Assembly: GCF_000426305.1 (NCBI RefSeq) | Contig: NZ_AUFC01000012.1 | Span: forward strand, 35,373-99,372 | DNA from: Anaerovorax odorimutans DSM 5092 | GTDB taxonomy: Bacteria > Bacillota > Clostridia > Peptostreptococcales > Anaerovoracaceae | DNA: 64,000 nucleotides | Direction: 5' to 3' | Shown here: positions 16,182 to 25,202 of the stretch, piece by piece | Position numbering within the stretch: the stretch's first letter is position 1 | Layout: the number at the start of each line of letters is the position of its first letter | Notes under the pieces: model-generated | Seen by the model: only the letters and a program-made list of their open reading frames with translations | The model's database searches: none | What the model was told of the DNA's origin: nothing | Made by a program: the position numbers and the translations under genes

Positions 16182-16379
16182 ATGGAATGTTTGTTCATAC
16201 TCTTGCGACTATATATGTCAGATTTTTGGAGGAAATTGTGTTACGAGCCAGAAAGAAAAGAGATTGATGATTACGTTAATCGAATGGCTGTTTTTATTCA
16301 TGCCGGTATTGAAAAACTCTATTTAAAAAAATATAAATATGCTTCCATTTGTATTAATATTTTTTTGACCGTTAGTTAG
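16182..16379 (+). pseudogene. Probable C-terminal remnant of a TetR-family regulator
   Basis: This 65-codon frame contains SDFWRKLCYEPERKEIDDYV followed by FIHAGIEKLYL, which looks like the end of a TetR ligand-binding domain. There is no HTH, no ribosome site and no upstream coding in frame. Its end overlaps the operator-like repeat ahead of the ABC pair, again unlike a live gene. I read it as the stump of a former regulator of the ABC transporter. Confidence 0.4.
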
Positions 16380-16390
16380 CAAAAGCTAAC
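16375..16390. promoter_or_regulatory. Candidate DtxR-family operator upstream of the ABC pair
   Basis: GTTAGC-AAAA-GCTAAC is a perfect 6+4+6 inverted repeat 65 bp before the first ABC gene, with the same architecture as the box before feoA. Confidence 0.6.
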
Positions 16391-16454
16391 CAAGTTGCTT
16401 ATAATTTTTACATTAATCAAAGTAAGTTCAGTTAGGGATAGGAGGATTTAAATT

Positions 16455-18263
16455 ATGCCAAAAGAGAAAAAGAAATTTGTTTTAAGTCGGTTCACACCTT
16501 ATATGGGTAATAAGAAAGGGCTTTTGCCGTTATCACTTGTATTGTCAGGAATTTCAGCGGTTCTTAACATTTTGCCTTTTGTACTTGTATGGTACATAGT
16601 TCGTAATATCTTGTCGTCGCCACAATCCATTGACGTTTCTAATGTTAGCTTTTATGCATGGATTGCATTTGCAAGTGCAATAGGAGGAGTATTATTATAT
16701 TTCATTTCCCTTTTGAGTTCACATCTTGCAGCTTTTAGAGTAGAGGTAGGTATGCAAAAAGTAGGTATGAAAAAAATAATGTCTATGCCTCTTGGATTTT
16801 TTGATAAAAACTCTAGTGGAAGAATACGAAAAATTGTAAATGATGGAGCAGGAACAACCCATACATTTTTAGCACATCAATTGCCAGATATGGCAGGGAG
16901 TGTAGTAACACCTATTATACTTTTGGTTTTACTTTTTGTTGTAGATTGGAGAATGGGGCTTGCCTCTTTAGTGCCAATAGTATTGGGCTTTATAACTATG
17001 AGATTTATGATGAGTGCTGAGGGGAAAAAATTCCAGCAAATGTATTATGACTCTTTAGAAGAAATGAGTTCTGAGTCAGTAGAATATATCAGGGGTATTC
17101 CTGTTGTAAAAACATTTGGTCAGACTATATTTTCTTTTAGACGATTTTATGACAGCATAATAAAATATAAAGAAATGGTTTATGCTTATACTCTTCTTTG
17201 GAGAACGCCAATGTCGTTTTACAGCACAATTATGCAATCTGCAGCATTTTTCATAATTCCTGTGGCTATTTTTTTAATAGGAAGAGGAGAAAATATTGCT
17301 CTTGTACTTGCTGATTTTATTTTCTATATTCTCATATCGCCCATATTTAGTATGCTTTTAATGAAATCAATGCATTTTCAGCAAAATGTAATGATTGCTG
17401 AACAAGCCATAGACAGATTAGATAACATATTAGATTACCAGGTTATGAACTATACGGAAAATCCAAAGAATATTAAAAGTAGCAGCATTGAATTTAAAGA
17501 TGTAGTATTTTCATATGAAGACAGTGATAAACGTTCAATTGATAAAATAAGTTTTAAATTGAATGAAGGAGAAACTATTGCCCTTGTAGGAGCATCAGGA
17601 GGAGGAAAAACAACAATTGCAAGATTAGCCGCTAGATTTTGGGATGTAGATGGAGGTGAAGTCTTAGTAGGTGGAATAAATGTAAAAGATATTCCTAAAA
17701 AAGAACTTATGGATAAAATTTCTTTCGTTTTTCAAAGTACGAAGTTATTTAAAGGCTCATTGAGAGATAATATACTGTTTGGAAAAGAAAACGTAAGTGA
17801 AGACGAAATAAATAAAGCAATTAATTTTTCTCAGTCGAGAGAAATAATTGATAACTTTGAAAGCGGTATTGATACGATAATAGGATCTAAAGGAACTTAT
17901 CTTTCTGGGGGTGAACAGCAAAGAATAGCCCTTGCAAGAGCTATTGTAAAAAATGCTCCTATAGTACTTTTGGATGAAGCGACTGCTTTTGCTGATCCAG
18001 AAAATGAACATTTAATTCAAAAAGCTCTTAAAGAACTTAGCCGAGGAAAAACTACTTTGATGATTGCTCATAGGCTTACAAGCGTACAAAATGTTGACCG
18101 AATACTGGTTATAGACGGTGGAAAAATTGCTGAAACAGGGACACATGATGAGCTTGTAAAAAAGGGAGGCATATATAAAAATATGTGGGAAGAATATCAA
18201 AAATCTGTGGCTTGGAAGATAGCTACTAAAGAAACTGTAAATAAAGGAGGACAAAATGCTTAA
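16455..18263 (+). CDS. ABC transporter, fused membrane/ATPase subunit 1 (metal- or siderophore-associated type)
   Basis: This 602-residue half-transporter has six membrane helices (~residues 20-320), then an ATPase with Walker A GASGGGKTT, Q loop, signature LSGGEQQR and Walker B IVLLDEATAFADPE. It forms a heterodimer with the next gene, which overlaps it by 8 bp. This arrangement, beside a DtxR-family regulator and with a DtxR-like box upstream, resembles YbtP/YbtQ and IrtA/IrtB-type exporter-fold pairs that take up siderophores. Export of a toxic compound or peptide is the alternative. AGGAGG ribosome site. Confidence 0.85.
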   Translation: MPKEKKKFVLSRFTPYMGNKKGLLPLSLVLSGISAVLNILPFVLVWYIVRNILSSPQSIDVSNVSFYAWIAFASAIGGVLLYFISLLSSHLAAFRVEVGMQKVGMKKIMSMPLGFFDKNSSGRIRKIVNDGAGTTHTFLAHQLPDMAGSVVTPIILLVLLFVVDWRMGLASLVPIVLGFITMRFMMSAEGKKFQQMYYDSLEEMSSESVEYIRGIPVVKTFGQTIFSFRRFYDSIIKYKEMVYAYTLLWRTPMSFYSTIMQSAAFFIIPVAIFLIGRGENIALVLADFIFYILISPIFSMLLMKSMHFQQNVMIAEQAIDRLDNILDYQVMNYTENPKNIKSSSIEFKDVVFSYEDSDKRSIDKISFKLNEGETIALVGASGGGKTTIARLAARFWDVDGGEVLVGGINVKDIPKKELMDKISFVFQSTKLFKGSLRDNILFGKENVSEDEINKAINFSQSREIIDNFESGIDTIIGSKGTYLSGGEQQRIALARAIVKNAPIVLLDEATAFADPENEHLIQKALKELSRGKTTLMIAHRLTSVQNVDRILVIDGGKIAETGTHDELVKKGGIYKNMWEEYQKSVAWKIATKETVNKGGQNA

Positions 18264-19983
18264 ATATTTTCAAAATAAATTTGCTATGTCTGAAAAAGGG
18301 GCGAAAGATCTTTTTCGGTCAATTATATGGACTATAGTAATGGACCTTAGTCTTATGATTCCTGTAATCCTGAGTTTTATGTTTTTAGACGAATATATGA
18401 ACGTCCTTTTAAATAATTCCAATAATCAGGTAAACAGTATTCTTTACTATGTTATTATGTCTGTAGCTTTTTTCGTAGTCATATTTATTATTGCGTATTT
18501 TCAATATGATTCCACATATACTAAAATTTATGAAGAGAGTGCAAAAAGAAGAATAAGTTTGGCTGAAACTTTAAGAAAGCTGCCACTGGCATTTTTCGGT
18601 AAAAAAGATATTTCTGATTTAAGTGCAACAATAATGGAGGATGCAACTCAGGTAGAGACTCTTTTCTCTCATGCTGTTCCCCAGATTTATGGAGGAATAA
18701 TAACTGTTTTAATTATGAGTGTGTTATTGTTCTTTTATAATTGGCAGTTGTCTCTTGCTGTGTTCTGGGTTGTTCCTGTAGCAGCTTTGGTATTTTATTT
18801 ATCAAGAAAGTTTCAAGATACTATGCATTCAAAACTTTATTATGTAAAAAGGGATATTTCAGATAAAATCCAAGAGGGACTTGATTCAGTTTATGAAATA
18901 AAGTCATACAACAGAGAAGAGTCTTATTCACATACTTTAAGTTCAAAGCTTGATAATTACGAAAAATTAATGATTAAAGGTGAACTTTTAACAGGGGCAT
19001 TGATTAACCTTTCCTATGTATTATTAAAACTTGGACTTCCAACTGTTATATTAACAGGTGCCTATCTTTTATCAGTTGGCTCCGTAAATATTTTTACTTA
19101 TCTTGTTTTTCTCGTAGTTACAGCACGTATTTATAATCCGATAATGGATGCAATGAATAATATTGCATTACTTATCTTTTTAAATGTACGTATAAAGCGT
19201 ATGAAAGAAATGGATGAAATGCCAAGGCAAGAAGGCAAGTCAGAGTTTTATCCAAAAAATTATGATATTAAATTCAATAACGTTGATTTTTCATATCAAG
19301 ATGGAGTTCAAACTTTGAAGCATGTAAGCTTTACTGCGAAGCAAGGCGAGGTAACGGCACTTGTGGGTCCTTCAGGAGGAGGAAAAAGTACAGTGGCCAA
19401 ATTATCTGCACGATTTTGGGATATAAATAAAGGAGTGATTACTTTAGGAGGAGAAGATATTTCTCTTGTTGAACCTGAAACCCTCTTAAACAATTATTCA
19501 ATAGTTTTTCAGGATGTTACACTTTTTAATTCAAGTGTTATGGATAATATCCGTATTGGAAAGAGAGATGCTTCGGATGAAGAAGTAATGAAAGCTGCAA
19601 AGCTAGCTCAATGCGATGAATTTGTTAAAAAACTTTCCCATGGATATGATACATTGATTGGGGAAAATGGAGAAAGACTATCAGGGGGAGAAAGGCAGCG
19701 TATTTCAATAGCAAGGGCAATTTTAAAAGATTCTCCAATTATTCTTCTTGATGAAGCTACAGCATCTCTTGATACAGAAAATGAGAGCAAAATACAAAGA
19801 GCCCTCAGTGAACTTATAAAAAATAAGACAGTTTTAATTATTGCACATCGTATGAGAACTGTCTTAGGAGCTGATAAGATTGTTGTTCTTAAAGACGGGG
19901 CTATAACAGAAACAGGAACTCCTATGGAATTAAAAGAGAAAGATGGAATCTTTTCTTCCATGTTAAAAAAGCAATACCAATAG
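18256..19983 (+). CDS. ABC transporter, fused membrane/ATPase subunit 2
   Basis: This 575-residue partner of the preceding subunit has six N-terminal helices followed by an ATPase domain with Walker A GPSGGGKST, signature LSGGERQR, Walker B IILLDEATASLD and H loop IIAHRM. Both subunits keep a complete catalytic set, so neither site looks degenerate. The 8-bp overlap with subunit 1 and the AGGAGG site inside its end show tight coupling. The substrate cannot be read from the sequence; regulation context favours iron or another metal chelate. Confidence 0.85.
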   Translation: MLKYFQNKFAMSEKGAKDLFRSIIWTIVMDLSLMIPVILSFMFLDEYMNVLLNNSNNQVNSILYYVIMSVAFFVVIFIIAYFQYDSTYTKIYEESAKRRISLAETLRKLPLAFFGKKDISDLSATIMEDATQVETLFSHAVPQIYGGIITVLIMSVLLFFYNWQLSLAVFWVVPVAALVFYLSRKFQDTMHSKLYYVKRDISDKIQEGLDSVYEIKSYNREESYSHTLSSKLDNYEKLMIKGELLTGALINLSYVLLKLGLPTVILTGAYLLSVGSVNIFTYLVFLVVTARIYNPIMDAMNNIALLIFLNVRIKRMKEMDEMPRQEGKSEFYPKNYDIKFNNVDFSYQDGVQTLKHVSFTAKQGEVTALVGPSGGGKSTVAKLSARFWDINKGVITLGGEDISLVEPETLLNNYSIVFQDVTLFNSSVMDNIRIGKRDASDEEVMKAAKLAQCDEFVKKLSHGYDTLIGENGERLSGGERQRISIARAILKDSPIILLDEATASLDTENESKIQRALSELIKNKTVLIIAHRMRTVLGADKIVVLKDGAITETGTPMELKEKDGIFSSMLKKQYQ

Positions 19984-20082
19984 GTTATAAATGCTTAAAT
20001 TATTTTGGCTAGAATTGTAATCTTGATTTTTAAAAATTAATATGATATATTAACTTTATAATATAATAAACATTAAGAAACG

Positions 20083-20145
20083 ACACATGTAGTGCTTTGC
20101 ACGTAAATCTGATTACGGGACAAAACATTATATGTGTTTTTTTGT
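20083..20145 (+). promoter_or_regulatory. Three-stem leader hairpin with T-run upstream of the MFS gene (attenuator or terminator)
   Basis: The outer stem ACACAT (20083-20088)/ATGTGT (20132-20137) is followed by T7. Inside are two small stems, GTGC-TTT-GCAC (20092-20102) and GTAA/TTAC (20103-20116). It is either the terminator of the ABC operon, 100 bp upstream, or an attenuator ahead of the MFS gene, whose start is only 28 bp further on. The closeness to the MFS start favours attenuation. Confidence 0.5.
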
Positions 20146-20172
20146 GTTCAAAAATGAAAGAAGAGGGAATAT

Positions 20173-22049
20173 ATGAATTCATCAAAAAAAATTAAAATGA
20201 TTATAATGGTTGCAGCGTTTACAGCATTTTTGGCAACTTTTAATGAAACGTTCTTAAACGTTGCCTTCACACCTATAACTCAAACACTAAATATTAGTGA
20301 ATCTACTGTTTCTTGGCTTTCTACAGCTTACATGCTGGGAGCTGCTGTAATGGTACCAGTATCAGCTTTTATTTATAGAAATGTATCTACAAAACGTTTG
20401 TTTTTGATAACTGTCAGTTTTCTTATTATAGGGAGTATAATTTGTGGATTGGCATCAGTATTTTCTATATTACTTATTGGAAGAATTGTGCAGTCCATTG
20501 GTACAGGTATGTTGGTTCCTATTGGAATGAATATTACTTTAGAGGTAGCACCAAAAAAAAATTGGGGACATATATGGGTATTATGGGGGCGATGACTACA
20601 CTGGGACCTTCTTTAAGCTTGATAATAGCTGGATTTATTTTAGCATTTTTTAATTGGCATGCATTGTTTTGGATATTTGCTGGGTTGTCAACTATATGTT
20701 TTATAAATGGAGCTTTATTTTTAGAAGATTTAGCAGAATTAACTCACCCAAAGCTTGATGCATCATCTGTTGCGTTAATAAGCTTAGCTTTAATTGGTAT
20801 TCTCTATGGCATATCTACAATCTTTTCCGGAAATATAAGTATTGCTGTCTTTTCTATATTAATTGGTATAATTTTATTATTTGTTTTTATTGTACGTCAG
20901 CAGAAACTTGATGAACCGTTTATTGATCTTGAACCTTTATTAGTTAAGCCTTTTGCTATTGGTGTCATTATTAACATGATATCGTTAATTATAATTTTTG
21001 CGCTGAACATAATTTTGCCTATGTATATGCAAAGTGCTATGGGAGCAACTTCTTTAGTAGCCTCACTGACATTATTCCCTGCAATTTTACTTTCCTGTGC
21101 AGTAGCTCCTATAGCGGGTAAAATTTATGATAGGCATGGAGTCAATGTTTTATTGCCCTTAGGCTTTTTAATGGTTTGCGTTTTTACTGTTATATTGTCC
21201 TTATGTAAAAATATAGATTCTTTTTTGTTGTTTGCCATCATTTACATACCTGTAATTTGTGGTTCTGCGTTGGTTATCGGACCTGTGCAGAGTTTTGCAT
21301 TGTCTTATTTAAACAGGAATCTGAATGCTCATGGAATTACCGTTATTAGTATGGGTTTTCAGATTGCAGGATGTATTGGAGCTTCTCTTTTTACAGGAAT
21401 ATATTACGCTGTTATGAAAATAAACTTGATGTCGGATGCTAATAGTGTTGAAGCTTTTGGGAACGGTTTCATGGCAGTATCTTTAATTGCAGCAATATTT
21501 TCTTTTGTTGGTTTTATATTAGCTTTGTATGTAAGGAAGTTTAAAAAGAATGAAACGGGAGAAAAACAGGAACTTGTATCTGTCCGATCTATTATGAAAG
21601 AAGATGTTTATACAGTTAGTGCGGATGTAACACTTTTAGATGCTATAAAGGTTATTGTAGAAAAAAAAGTTAGTGGTTTACCAGTAGTGGATAAAAACAA
21701 AAATATGATTGGATTTATAAGTGATGGTGATATTGTACGTTATTTAACAAAATATAATCCTTTATTCATTAGTGCTTATTCACAAGCAATAGTAAATAAT
21801 GAAGGCTACGGATTCAATAAAAAGATGCAAAATTTGATATCATTAAATGTAATTGAAATTGCTTCTAAACAAGTTTTTACAGTAAATGCAGATGATAAAC
21901 TTGATGAAGTCTGCAGAATTTTGAGTGAACATAATTTGAAAAAAGCACCTGTAATAGAAAATGGACATATGATTGGAATTATAAATAGGAGTAATATTAC
22001 GAAATATGTAATGAATGCTTGTTTATCGGTAATTGATAAAACAAATTAA
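20173..22049 (+). pseudogene. DHA2-type MFS drug transporter fused to a CBS pair, split by a -1 frameshift at an A9 run
   Basis: The first 130 codons (from 20173) give the N-terminal helices of an EmrB/QacA-type transporter and end shortly after VAPKK. Coding continues in the -1 frame from the run of nine A at 20553-20561 as KKLGTYMGIMGAMTTLGPSL, and runs to 22049. The joined product is about 625 residues: 14 membrane helices, then two CBS domains (VRSIMKEDVYTVSADVTLLD and the later VFTVNADDKLDEVCRI). CBS pairs bind adenosyl ligands and could gate transport. One extra A would restore the frame, so this may be a sequencing error, slippage during expression or a real knockout. The downstream half shows no other damage. 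Confidence 0.8.
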
Positions 22050-22152
22050 TTTTATATTATTATGTATTCATATACATTACTATAAATTTAAGTGATTAAA
22101 ATATTATAACAGATATAACAAATCTGATTTTATTAATAAAAGAAAAATAAAT

Positions 22153-22181
22153 TTGTCAAATTATAAATCAACTGGTATCCT
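22153..22181 (+). promoter_or_regulatory. Promoter of the GTPase-NYN gene
   Basis: TTGTCA (22153-22158), a 17-bp spacer and TATCCT (22176-22181). An ~80-nt leader with a small GCTAT/ATAGC hairpin follows. So the gene is transcribed separately from the MFS gene. Confidence 0.6.
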
Positions 22182-22266
22182 AATAATTAAGAATAATAAA
22201 AAATATGCATGCTTAAAAGAGCACTGCTATAAAAATAGCTTAAAAATAAAGGATTTGAAATAGATT

Positions 22267-24915
22267 ATGAAGAAATTAATTATTGGTATATTAGCACATG
22301 TGGATGCAGGTAAAACCACTTTATCAGAAAGTATGTTATATCTGAGCGGTAAAATTGAAAAATTAGGAAGGGTAGATAAGAAAGATGCTTATTTAGATAC
22401 TTATGATTTAGAAAAATCAAGAGGAATCACAATTTTTTCTAAGCAGGCTGTATTTAATATAGGAGATACTCAAATTACATTAATGGATACTCCAGGACAT
22501 GTGGATTTTTCAGCAGAGATGGAGAGAACATTTCAGGTTCTCGACTATGCCGTTTTAGTAATAAGTGGTGCAGATGGTGTACAGGGGCATACCAAAACAT
22601 TATGGCAGTTACTTGATAAATATAAAATACCAATATTTTTATTCATAAACAAGATGGATCAGAATGGTACGGATAAAGGGAAATTAATAGAGGAAATTAA
22701 AAAACAACTGAGTGACGGCTGCATTGAATTTGGACAAAGCGAGACAAATGATTTTTATGATGAACTTGCCATGTGCCATGAAATTTTAATGGAAAAGTAT
22801 CTTGAAATAGGACACATTGAAACGATAGATATTAGAAAAGCCGTAAAAACTAGAAAAGTATATCCCTGTTTCTTTGGCTCTGCCTTAAAGTTAGAAGGTA
22901 TTGAAGAATTTTTAAAGGGAATTAAAAAGTATACTTCCATACCATCTTATCCTCGTGAATTTGGAGCTAAAGTATACAAAATAACAAGAGATGAGCAGGG
23001 AAATCGCCTTACTCATATGAAAATCACAGGGGGAAAACTTAAAGTAAAAGATGTTTTAACAAATAATGATTGGCAGGAAAAAGTAAATCAAATTCGTATA
23101 TATTCTGGAAATAAATATAATGCGATAAGTGAAACAGAGGCAGGTTCTGTATGTGCAGTAACAGGACTTAGTCAAACAAAGCCTGGAGAAGGTTTAGGAA
23201 TAGAAGAAAATTCCAGCACACCCGTATTGGAACCAGTTTTGTTTTATCAGATAATACTTCCGAAGAATTGTCAGCCAAGAGAAATGCTCCCAAAGTTACG
23301 TCAGATCGAAGAAGAAGAACCGGAACTTCATATTGTTTGGAATGAGCAGTTACAAGAACTCCATGCGCAAATCATGGGTGAGGTACAGATTGAAATTTTG
23401 CAGAGCATTATTGAAAGCCGCTACGGAATTAATGTGGGTTTTGGCGAAGGGAGGATTGTTTATAAGGAAACAATTGCAAATGCTGTTGAAGGGGTAGGTC
23501 ATTTTGAACCACTTCGACATTATGCAGAAGTACATTTGTTAATGGAACCAAGTGAGCCGGGGAGTGGTATTCAATTCGAAACACAATGCAGTGAGGATTT
23601 ACTCAGTAAAAACTGGCAAAGACTTGTTTTAACCCATCTTAATGAGAAAGAACATAAAGGTGTTTTAACAGGCGCAGCTGTTACGGATATGAAAATTACT
23701 TTAGTTTCAGGCAAAGCTCATAATAAGCATACAGAAGGCGGAGATTTCAGGCAGGCCACTTATCGTGCAGTTCGTCAGGGTTTAAAAGAAGCAGAATCAG
23801 TGTTGCTTGAACCTTATTATTCTTTCCAACTTGAGATTCCCGAGAAAATGGTAGGCAGGGCTATGACTGATATTGAAAGAATGAATGGTATTAGTGAAAT
23901 TTTACAAACAGATGATGAAAGGGTCATTCTTACAGGCAGTGCTCCTGTTTCAACTATGAGAAATTATCAAAAAGAAGTTGTTACATATAGCAAAGGGCTT
24001 GGAAGATTATTCTGCAGTTTAAAAGGTTATGAATTATGCCATAATTCAGATGAGGTAATTCATAGTATTGGATATGATTCGGAACGAGATTTGGAAAATC
24101 CAACTGGGTCTGTTTTTTGCACACATGGTGCGGGATTTTTAGTGGAATGGGATAAAGTTAAAGATTATATGCATATTGAAAGTTATTTTGATAGAAAAAA
24201 TAATTTTTCAGAAGAAACAAATATAAATCAGTCTTTATATTCAGAAGAAAAAAGCATCAGTTTAGAAGAAGTAGATGAAATTTTTAATAAAACTTTTTAT
24301 GCGAATCAAGGGAAAAAGTCTATCTGGAAAAGAAATAAACCTTCATCAGAAAGTTATTACGGTGAGGAAAAATATATAACCATAAACAGAGAAGCTAATG
24401 AAGAATATCTTCTTGTAGATGGATACAATATTATACACGATTGGCCAGAGCTTAAAGAGCTTATTGTTGATAATATGGAAGGTGCAAGAATGAAATTGCT
24501 TGAGATACTTAGTAATTATCAGGGAATTTGTCAGTGTAAAATTATTGTTGTATTTGATGCATATAGAGTTCTAGGCCATAGAGAAGAAATATTAGATTAT
24601 AATAATATACATGTGGTGTATACAAGAGAAGCTCAAACCGCGGATCAGTATATTGAGAAATTTACACATGATAATCATAAAAAATATAATATAACAGTGG
24701 CGACTTCAGATGGTTTGCAGCAGATAATTGTAAGAGGGGTAGGGGGAGCTTTATTATCTGCCAGAGAATTAAAGATTGAGGTTGAATCTGCTAACGAAAG
24801 AATTCAAAAGAACCACAAGGAAGAACAGGGTAAAAAGCGTAATTATTTAATGGATTCATTGACTGATGAAATAAAAAAACAAATGGAAGAATTTATTAAA
24901 AAAAATGATTTCTAA
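22267..24915 (+). CDS. Tet(M)/EF-G-like translational GTPase fused to a Rae1/YacP-like NYN endonuclease domain
   Basis: The protein has 882 residues, against about 640 for Tet(M). Residues 1-~640 follow the ribosomal-protection GTPase layout: G1 AHVDAGKTT, G3 DTPGHVDF (Asp74), G4 NKMD, domain III/IV segments QIEILQSIIESRYGINV and LLEPYYSFQLEIP. The Tet(M) domain IV tip loop SPVSTPADF, which displaces tetracycline, is absent; the place reads HTEGGDFRQATYRAV. After a linker, residues ~713-860 match Rae1/YacP: LLVDGYNIIHDWPEL (Asp718), IIVVFDAYRVLG, QTADQYIEK, VATSDGLQQ and LSARELKIEVE. Rae1 cuts mRNA in the ribosomal A site. I infer a stalled-ribosome factor that enters the A site and cleaves mRNA, not a tetracycline-resistance protein. 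Confidence 0.88.
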   Translation: MKKLIIGILAHVDAGKTTLSESMLYLSGKIEKLGRVDKKDAYLDTYDLEKSRGITIFSKQAVFNIGDTQITLMDTPGHVDFSAEMERTFQVLDYAVLVISGADGVQGHTKTLWQLLDKYKIPIFLFINKMDQNGTDKGKLIEEIKKQLSDGCIEFGQSETNDFYDELAMCHEILMEKYLEIGHIETIDIRKAVKTRKVYPCFFGSALKLEGIEEFLKGIKKYTSIPSYPREFGAKVYKITRDEQGNRLTHMKITGGKLKVKDVLTNNDWQEKVNQIRIYSGNKYNAISETEAGSVCAVTGLSQTKPGEGLGIEENSSTPVLEPVLFYQIILPKNCQPREMLPKLRQIEEEEPELHIVWNEQLQELHAQIMGEVQIEILQSIIESRYGINVGFGEGRIVYKETIANAVEGVGHFEPLRHYAEVHLLMEPSEPGSGIQFETQCSEDLLSKNWQRLVLTHLNEKEHKGVLTGAAVTDMKITLVSGKAHNKHTEGGDFRQATYRAVRQGLKEAESVLLEPYYSFQLEIPEKMVGRAMTDIERMNGISEILQTDDERVILTGSAPVSTMRNYQKEVVTYSKGLGRLFCSLKGYELCHNSDEVIHSIGYDSERDLENPTGSVFCTHGAGFLVEWDKVKDYMHIESYFDRKNNFSEETNINQSLYSEEKSISLEEVDEIFNKTFYANQGKKSIWKRNKPSSESYYGEEKYITINREANEEYLLVDGYNIIHDWPELKELIVDNMEGARMKLLEILSNYQGICQCKIIVVFDAYRVLGHREEILDYNNIHVVYTREAQTADQYIEKFTHDNHKKYNITVATSDGLQQIIVRGVGGALLSARELKIEVESANERIQKNHKEEQGKKRNYLMDSLTDEIKKQMEEFIKKNDF

Positions 24916-24998
24916 TATCTTTAAAATAGATATCTAAATAAAAGCTGAAGTTGTCAATCTGATGAAATAAATAACAAATTTAATAACAATATTATGAA

Positions 24999-25031
24999 AA
25001 GCCCAATTCAATCTTATATTAAATTGGGCTT
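24999..25031. terminator. Bidirectional terminator between convergent genes
   Basis: AAGCCCAATT (24999-25008) pairs with AATTGGGCTT (25022-25031). Read on the minus strand it ends in TTTT, serving the surface-protein gene; on the plus strand it may stop the GTPase-NYN transcript. Confidence 0.65.
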
Positions 25032-25202
25032 AAATAGTCTAAGGCGTAACAGAGCACTCGTTATTGAAATATTTAACGTCAAGACTTCAAAATTCCCATA
25101 ATATCATATCATTTTAAATAATTATAAAATATTAGTAGGAAAGATGGCTATTCTTGTCTAGTTTTATTTTACAACTTAATTAAACGTGGTTGGTTTTTAA
25201 AG

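Noticed and set aside
20083..20145. Hammerhead ribozyme or purine riboswitch (three-way junction)
   Set aside because: The conserved CUGAUGA/GAAA core of hammerheads and the purine-aptamer loop sequences are missing.
22267..24915. Tetracycline resistance gene
   Set aside because: GTPase part is Tet(M)-like, but the tip loop needed for drug release is absent and a nuclease domain is added, so resistance cannot be claimed.
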